From: Lojkania enalia
Taxonomy: Eukaryota > Ascomycota > Dothideomycetes > Pleosporales
Assembly (NCBI GenBank): GCA_010094045.1
Contig: ML986647.1
Coordinates: forward strand, 123,815-149,851
Length of the DNA: 26,037 nucleotides
Direction of reading: 5' to 3'
The notes beneath the pieces were generated by a model. The model saw only the letters and a list, made by a program, of their open reading frames with translations, did no database searches and was not told the origin of the DNA. Below are positions 20,157-26,037 of this stretch, piece after piece. A program made the position numbers and the translations under genes. Numbering within the stretch: position 1 is the first letter of the stretch; every line of letters begins with the position of its first letter.

Positions 20157-21545
20157 TATTAACTCTAGTAATAGTAATATTTTTCTCAAATCTTTATACT
20201 ATAGTAGTAGTAACTCTTTTAGTCTATATAATACTCTTAGTAGCTATAAGAGCTCTCTATCCTTTTTAAATCTATTAGGCGTTTTAATATAGAGCTTTTA
20301 ATTAAGAGTAGTATTAAGAAAAACGTTTAATATATTATACTATATTAGCTCTAGTTTAAATTAATTTACAATTATAATTATTACTTAAAACGTTTATATA
20401 GCTAGTATTACTATATAAGTATCTCTATATAGCTATTATAGGTCTTCTTAAACGATAAGTTATACTTTAAAGTAATAGAGGTAACCGTCTTTATTAAATA
20501 TATATATAAATATCTATATTATAGATAATATCTCTATATTTATACTATCTACTATCTATATTATCTTTATAAAATAGCCTTTACTCTAGATCTAATAATA
20601 CTCTTTCTAAGCTACTTCTCGAAACTACTTACTATACTAATAGCTATCTAGTTTTTAATATAATCGAGGAGTTTTAGAGAGCTAATTCTAATATATTTTT
20701 ATTATTAGCTCTACCTTTAAAGTAGTTAAAGAGGTCTTAAAGTAATCGCTGATAGATGCGCTATATAAGATAGTATAATTCTACTATCTACCTAGCTTAT
20801 AGAAATTACTATTCTATTATATTTGTCGACCTTTAATAATATTATCTATATTAAACTTAAGGTTTTAACACCTTAAAGCGTTATTCTAATATTAGTTAAG
20901 TATATAACCTTTAAGCTAGATAGTAGATAGTTCTTACTAATCTATATTTCTTTATCTATTAAATAAGTTTAATATTAATCTTTCTAGAGTTAGCAATTTA
21001 AAGCTAGACTAAACCTATTAAATCGGTTACTCTATCTTTATATTCTTAGTATTCTTACTCTCTATTTATAACTTTAAGAGCGCAGGTATATTTAGAGTTT
21101 ATTACTATTATAAGGTTAATAGGTCTTTAATAGCTATATTATCTAATTCTAATTTCTTTAGAAATACTAGAAGTTTAATAAATTCTTTAATTACTAATTT
21201 ATAAGTATAGCCCTAAAGTTCTTTATAAAACCTTATAGTATTAAATATTATATCTTATATATAGATAACTTTATTCTTAGCAGGTAACTATATTCTAAAA
21301 ATATTAGTTAAATTATAACTAATAAAGTATCTAATTAATACTCTTAATTTAAGCTTATTAGCGTACTTAAACTATTAGTTAAATATATAGGCTTAACAGC
21401 CTATTAGATATATATAATAAGCTTTTAGCTTTACTCTCTAGATAATCTTATATAATATCTTCTATTTTAATACTTTTATAGGTATTTAGTTTAGAATATA
21501 TATAGCGGTTTAAATTAGTTTATAAATTAGACACTTTAACGTACT
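20157..21545 (-). pseudogene. Copia-3 integrase C-terminus to RT (middle segment)
   Basis: Read on the minus strand from 21545, it continues the integrase of 23404-25895 with 'AIYILN.IPIK' (about 21470) and 'YNLTNIFRI', typical of the region after the Copia integrase core. A linker of about 250 codons follows, then RT: FNKDGYLY near 20496-20478, a degraded KARLVVRGDLQ motif, 'VLNAFLN' and 'LYIKTPNRFKKD', 'LLRVLYRLKE'. It stops at 20157 where Copia-2 inserted; the YVDD motif follows at 14977-14988. Stops are common and spread through all motifs. Confidence 0.85.
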
Positions 21546-21589
21546 ATATAAGCGAGCTGATCACCTAAGCGAGCTGATTATAATACTAA
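21546..21589. repeat. Left terminal inverted repeat of family A copy 2
   Basis: Inverted match to 23360-23403 with a few transitions. It contains the two AGCGAGCTGAT motifs. Confidence 0.88.
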
Positions 21590-21625
21590 GACTATACTAA
21601 AATCGTGACTATTTTTCGCAAAATA

Positions 21626-23320
21626 TTATACTTTCTTACATTCTATCGTACTATATAGTATAGTAGCCTATTCTTCTATATCTATAGTATTATTTTTATA
21701 CGTCTGCGAGTTATATCTAGCTTCGCTGTACTACCTATAGCGCTTTTAAGTCGGCTGGCCTCTATTAACACGCGCCTTCTTCCTACCCTTCTTCTTATTA
21801 GTATAAGCGCTAAACTCTTTTAGAGCAGTTAATTAAGCGCCTTCTTTAATTATTAGATTGCCTTCCTTCTATATACGCTTTTTTTTATACAATCGATATT
21901 ATATAGCAGTCTTATTAGCTATTTAAAGCTCAGTAACCTAAGCGTGTAATAGTACGTTTTTATATATTATATATGTAGCACCCTTTATAAACTATTTAAA
22001 CGCCTCTACTATTAAAATAGACGAGCTATCTAAGTACTTTTAAACTCTTAATCGAACGTACGTAGATTAAGACCCAAATTTAATAGGATTACTTAGTATT
22101 TTTAACTTCTAAGGGGTATCTTCAACCGTAGAAGATATTAGTATATATAGTCAAACTTTAAGTTTCGATAGTACTATATCTAAGTTAAATAGAACTAGGC
22201 TAGCGCCTTAAAAGCTACCTAAAATATTGCTCTTTATAATCGCTACGTTAAAAGCTGCTTTAAAGTAGAGTAAGAACTTAATTTTCGTAATATGGTTAAT
22301 ATAACCGTATATCAGCTACTCGACTTAGCGCCTATACGCAGTTTTTAAAGGCGAGAAACAATCTATATCTAGTAGCTATAGTAGGTATAATAAATATAAA
22401 AGTATATAGAGAGTAATAATATTCTTTTCCTTATAGAACTGCCTAAATTTAAGCGAGTTGTAGCTCTTATAGCTGTTAAAAATTAGCAATCGATATATAC
22501 TAATAGTATAATCTTTTATATACGCGTTAAAGTGCTTTAACTATTTAATACTAATATTATTTATCGTCCAGCCGTTATTAGGAACCTATATAGCCTAGGT
22601 TAGTAGAATATCATCTTCTTTATACCACGTAGAGAGGTAGTAGATGCCTATAAAGATAATAAAAGATAGTATTATCTATCCTATTATATTAATACTCTAG
22701 ATAACTATAGTCTACTTACAATTACCTAGTTAGAGCTGCTTTAGTCGATTCTATCTTTTAGAGCTAGTAACTACTACTCCTATTAATATCACGCCTATTA
22801 TAAAGCCTAATTCGTCGAAGTTGTATATATCTTCGTTAATAATACTATACTTAGCCTTTATATTCTATATAAGGTAGAACTAGCCTCCTATAATCTTAGA
22901 ATCCTTATATTTAGCTCTTAAATAGTCGTACTTTTAATTAAATTTAACCTTACGCTTAGGCGTACATTTAATAAAGTTCTCTACCTAGTTCTTTCTAATC
23001 TAGCTAGTAGAGCGCACAGCTAGTAGTAAATTAGCTATATTTTAAATAGTAGTAAGCTACGGCGGAAATCCTCTTATATTTAGATCTAGTATATATTGAA
23101 TAATTACCTACTCCTCAGTCTTACTAAGCTTTATTAAATTAGGCTGGTAATCGTATTATAGAGCTGTTTCTTACCTTTATATACTAAGTATACTTTAGGA
23201 GATATTATAGATTAATATAACGCAACGTATAGTTAGTATTACATTTTATTAAAGAGCTTAGAGTATAAGCTATATTCTAGCTTCTTTCTAAATTAATTCT
23301 GCAGTTGTTAGTTGTAGTAT
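21626..23320 (-). pseudogene. Fot1/pogo-like transposase (family A copy 2, full length)
   Basis: About 565 codons in one frame, close to the length of Fot1 transposase. The start is at 23320 (ATA, ex-ATG) before 'ELI.KEARI.LIL.AL'. The first HTH holds 'ISQSILS', the second 'KTEE.VIIQYILDL' and RGFPP (about 23090-23070). The catalytic triad runs as follows: NFDELGF at 22802-22822 (first Asp intact); a degraded GNREW at 22709-22726; then the second Asp in 'LIFNSYKSY', changed to Asn (22475-22477), followed by a degraded SHLLQPLD-type stretch. The C terminus is basic (GRKKARVNRG) and ends at the stop 21626-21628. RIP stops are frequent. It is a DDE/D-superfamily enzyme for cut-and-paste transposition, now inactive. 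Confidence 0.9.
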
Positions 23321-23359
23321 AATACTATAAAGTATAAATATCGCGATTTTAGTAGGGTT

Positions 23360-23403
23360 TTAGTATTATAATTAGCTTATTTAGGTAATCAGCTCGCTTA
23401 TAC
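23360..23403. repeat. Right terminal inverted repeat of family A copy 2
   Basis: Reverse complement of 21546-21589, and matches 296-339 of copy 1. It lies at the 5' end of the transposase gene and so also serves as its upstream region. Confidence 0.88.
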
Positions 23404-25640
23404 AGTATATTAGTAGCCCTACCTAAATCCTTATAGCTCTAGCTTAAATAATAAGTATCGATTCTACTTACTTTACTAATCTATTCTATTCTTCTATATA
23501 TTTAGCTCGCGGTTTATATTAAATACTAAGGTTATAGTAGAAGTCTTCTAGAATATTCGGTAATATACTATATCTATAATTATTATCCGCTTTAATTACT
23601 ATAATATTATAGTTAAAGATTTACTATATTTTACGTATTATCTAGATTATGTATTAATCTAAAAATACTTTCGTTTAGTTTAGAAAGATAGAAATTTTAT
23701 ACTACTTTAAATATTAGTCTACTATATATCTAGTCTATCGATTACTATTTAGATAGGCTTCTTCTTAAGGTATTAGTTAAATAATATTAATAGTAATTTA
23801 ATAGAATAGCTTTTTAATATAATTCTCTTATCGCCTCTAAAATATATACTTTATTAACTTAGTCTCTATATAGATATTATAGAATTCGTCTATAATAACT
23901 TTAATAATAATCCTATTAACATTTATTATTAGCTTTTTAATAGCCTTTCTATCTAGATAATTCTACATCTAATAAGCTATCTTAGTATTAACTATTTAAT
24001 CTAGGCGTAGTATCTTTAAAAGATAGTAGGTAGTACTAAATAATAACAGTATTATAGGGTTTAGTTAGTATAAGATATTAGCGTCTACTAGCTAGTATCT
24101 TCTATAATACTTTAAATACGTAAAAGGTATCTTTAGATCGCTTCTATATAATAAATCCTATCCTAAATTAAAGTATATATTAATCTTTTAATAATATACT
24201 AAGCTTATTAAACTAGTAATAAATCCTAGAATATAGGTAATATAGGTAAATATTAATAGTTAAATATCTATTAGCGTTTTTACTATAAGCTTTATACTTC
24301 CCTATATAGTAATCTATATATATCTAGTACCAGCACCTATAAAATTAGTATCCTTAGCGTTATATTCTCTTATCTATTCTATCTAGTCTTCTATATTAAT
24401 AACGTGGGTATTAGAACTAGGATTAAGTATCTATCGATTACTGAGCTTATCGATATCTTTATTTATACTAACTACTATATATAGTCTATTATCTAGCTTT
24501 ATACTATTATCTATAATTGTTTAAGCTAAATCTCCTTTAATATTATTATCTTAAGTATAAAGCTCTTTATTATCTTAAGTACGAAGCTTATTATTATTTA
24601 GAATATATAGCTTATTATTAGAAATATATTGTACTATATTAGCCGTAGGTCTACTAAGAGAAACCCTATCGTTTATAGCAATTTCTCCTATCTCTTATTA
24701 TTTTATATACTATCTATCGAGTGCCTTATTAATTTTATCCTATAAGCTTAGGTTAGAGATAATAATAGCGTCTAATTTCTTCTAACTAATAATATTCGTA
24801 TAGGTCTTTAATCTTTATAGGTACTTAGGGTTAATTAACTAACAGTCTATCTAGAAGTATTTTAGACTATATAGGTATTAAGACTTATCTTTATTACTAT
24901 CCTTCTTCTACTACTTTTAAGGCTTTATAGTATTAAGCTCTACTATTATAGAGTTAAGTCCGGTCGATAAAGGTCGTATACGTTTAAGGTAAGTAGTAAA
25001 CTTACTAATATAGTCCTCTACTAATAGTATTATTACACCAGCTTCCTCTAGGTTAATAAAGGTACGTAGATCTAATATACTATATTCTAGATTAATTATC
25101 CTACAAACGATAAGAAAGTTCTCTTATATTTTAGAACCTATTATCTCTAATATATTTATAGTAATATATATGTTTATAACTTCTATCTAAGATTATAACT
25201 ATTCCTCAACTTTTCTACCTTATAGTAGTATCTGAAACGCTTTATAGTATATAATAAGATTATATTAACGTATTATATTAGATAGTATAAGATACTTCTT
25301 AAGTATTATTAATCGATTATATAGTATATTCTTATTCTTAATTAGGTAAAGATATCTTATAGCTATTATCTTACTAATCTTAGAGTTAAATTTAGTAAGA
25401 GCTTTCTTCTAACACTTAAACTTAATATTCTAGTACTTCTATCGCTCGTACTCCTATTAGTACAACTTCTACTAAGTAGTAGTAAGGTAAGCTAATAATA
25501 TCGCGTTCTTATTATAGTCTATAAACTATAGTTTAGGTAATACTATTAATATAGATAGGTCTGCTACTATTATAGTAGAATCTATATACTACTAGAGGTT
25601 ATACTTCTAGGTAGTATTCTTTTAAATAAACAACTATTTA
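23404..25640 (-). pseudogene. Copia-3 Gag, protease and integrase core (5' segment)
   Basis: Read on the minus strand. Gag-like sequence lies at about 25640-24750 ('RRIRPLSTGLNS'-like helical region, about 25000-24950). The protease region is near 24430-24200: 'NTHVINIED' (about 24417-24386), then 'GAGTRYI.ITI.GS', then 'YILGFIISLISLVY'. The GAG-pre-integrase and integrase zinc region is at about 24000-23860 (remnant of 'DVCIEAKLTKYI'). The integrase core includes 'VIKADN' (about 23600), then 'PRAKYIEE.NRL' at 23515-23480, the Copia PEQNGLAER motif. It is cut at 23404 by family A copy 2. This is the most degraded Copia in the window, consistent with being the oldest. The gag start is not determinable. 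Confidence 0.78.
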
Positions 25641-25895
25641 TACTAGTTACTAGCTTAATTAAAGATAATAGTTACCTATATAACTATTAGGTCTAAATTA
25701 GTAGCTATAGTTATTAGTAGCTCTATATAATATAACCTATCACAGGTCTTAATCCTAGATACTAGTTAATTATTATAAGTAGAGTTAGTCTATAAACTTT
25801 AATCGTATAATTTCTACTATTATAATTCGTTATAAATTGTTTAGTTATAATTTAAGCTTATAATTATAAGAGAATAAGATATAAAATAACGTATA
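25641..25895 (-). other. Copia-3 5' region (leader or start of gag)
   Basis: About 250 bp between recognisable gag and the third family A transposon. It shows no clear open frame, no LTR match in the window and no identifiable primer-binding site. It probably holds the leader or beginning of gag of Copia-3; its LTR would be to the right of the window. Confidence 0.45.
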
Positions 25896-26037
25896 GTATA
25901 AGCGAGCTAATTATCTAAGCGAGCTGATTATAATACTAAAACCATACTAAAATCGCGACTACTTTTCGTAAAATATTATACTTTCTTATATTCTATTATA
26001 CTATATAGTATAGTAGCCTATTCTTCTATATCTATAG
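25896..26037 (-). mobile_element. Fot1/pogo-like DNA transposon family A, copy 3 (3' end only)
   Basis: It starts with GTATAAGCGAG, preceded by TA at 25894-25895, and aligns without gaps to 21546-21687 of copy 2 until the window ends. It includes the terminal inverted repeat (25896-25939), the 3' untranslated region and the last ~20 transposase codons (stop at 25976-25978). It interrupts the 5' region of Copia-3. The transposase body lies right of the window. Confidence 0.88.
25976..26037 (-). pseudogene. Fot1-like transposase, C-terminal end (family A copy 3)
   Basis: The last ~20 codons match the C terminus of the copy 2 transposase (21626-21687), with the same TAA stop position. Nothing about its activity can be judged from this fragment. 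Confidence 0.72.

Larger units (their letters stand above)
21546..23403 (-). mobile_element. Fot1/pogo-like DNA transposon family A, copy 2 (full length)
   Basis: An element of about 1.86 kb with ~44-bp terminal inverted repeats (21546-21589 and 23360-23403) and one transposase gene. It splits Copia-3 between integrase core and RT. The 5' end is on the right. Two AGCGAGCTGAT motifs lie in the left terminus at 21551 and 21568, 17 bp apart. The flanking dinucleotides (CT on the left, AG on the right) are not the TA expected for this superfamily, unlike the flanks of copies 1 and 3, so the exact ends or the duplication are altered here. The first base of the left end is A rather than G. Confidence 0.92.

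Noticed and set aside
21490..21545. GCGGTTTAAATTAG and TTAACGTA just left of family A copy 2 as a family B terminus
   Set aside because: Only a few bases agree with the family B end and the spacing of the motif pair is wrong; the sequence is better explained as Copia-3.
20157..25895. A new, unknown element family in the poorly conserved stretches around family A copy 2
   Set aside because: After joining the segments, protease, integrase (EQNGL-type), RT (FDKDG, YVDD) and their order match Ty1/Copia.
1..26037. Use of an alternative genetic code in which TAG codes for Gln or Trp
   Set aside because: Some TAG codons do fall where Gln or Trp is expected, but TAA and lost Asp, Cys and His codons follow the same C-to-T and G-to-A pattern, and paired LTRs (non-coding) show it too. 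RIP explains all of it.
1..26037. tRNA, rRNA, CRISPR array, phage or bacterial operon
   Set aside because: No cloverleaf, no regular repeat-spacer pattern and no dense ribosome-binding-site-led genes were found; the only tRNA-like signal is the primer site complementary to initiator tRNA-Met.
1..26037. Symmetry of the window (family A pieces at both ends) as a composite transposon
   Set aside because: The pieces at 1-339 and 25896-26037 are opposite ends of two separate elements in the same orientation, each with its own TA and its own target.

Overview
This window is a fungal transposon graveyard. No host gene, rRNA, tRNA or CRISPR array can be supported. The DNA is very AT-rich. CpA/TpG is scarce and TpA is in excess, while CpG survives (short CGCGCG runs remain), and coding frames are riddled with TAG and TAA. 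This is the signature of repeat-induced point mutation (RIP) in a filamentous ascomycete (Pezizomycotina). The two LTRs of each complete element differ only by transitions, as far as I can count by eye. All proteins below are reconstructed through stop codons, and none looks functional.

Layout. (1) 1-339: 5' end of a Fot1/pogo transposon (called family A here), minus strand. (2) 342-11826: a Ty3/Gypsy chromovirus on the plus strand (gag, protease, RT, RNase H, integrase, chromodomain, 3' LTR). It is split inside its integrase by (3) a complete Ty1/Copia element, Copia-1, at 4316-9969 with 204-bp LTRs and TAATA target duplications. (4) 11827-14866: three copies of a second Fot1/pogo family (family B), all minus strand, that share the same 5' end and are stacked on one another; an assembly gap lies at 13241-13250. 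(5) 14867-25895: an old Copia element, Copia-3, minus strand, cut into three pieces (14867-15042, 20157-21545, 23404-25895) by a complete Copia-2 (15043-20151, 164-bp LTRs, ATTAG duplications) and a full-length family A transposon (21546-23403). (6) 25896-26037: 3' end of a third family A copy, which also interrupts Copia-3.

Reading the junctions as insertions gives this order: Copia-3 (oldest), then family B copy B in its RT, then family B copy A in copy B, then family B copy 1 in copy A, then the Gypsy in copy 1, then Copia-1 and family A copy 1 in the Gypsy. Copia-2 and the other family A copies hit Copia-3 separately. This predicts that the missing left halves of the family B copies and the RNase H end of Copia-3 lie to the left of the window, in reverse order.

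Details beyond routine transposon annotation: both complete Copia elements carry a primer site matching the anticodon arm of initiator tRNA-Met; Copia-1 LTRs hold a 12-bp-periodic GATATC array; Copia-2 has an AT-hook-like motif in its polyprotein and keeps an undamaged YIDD; and both pogo families have subterminal motif pairs spaced 17 bp apart.
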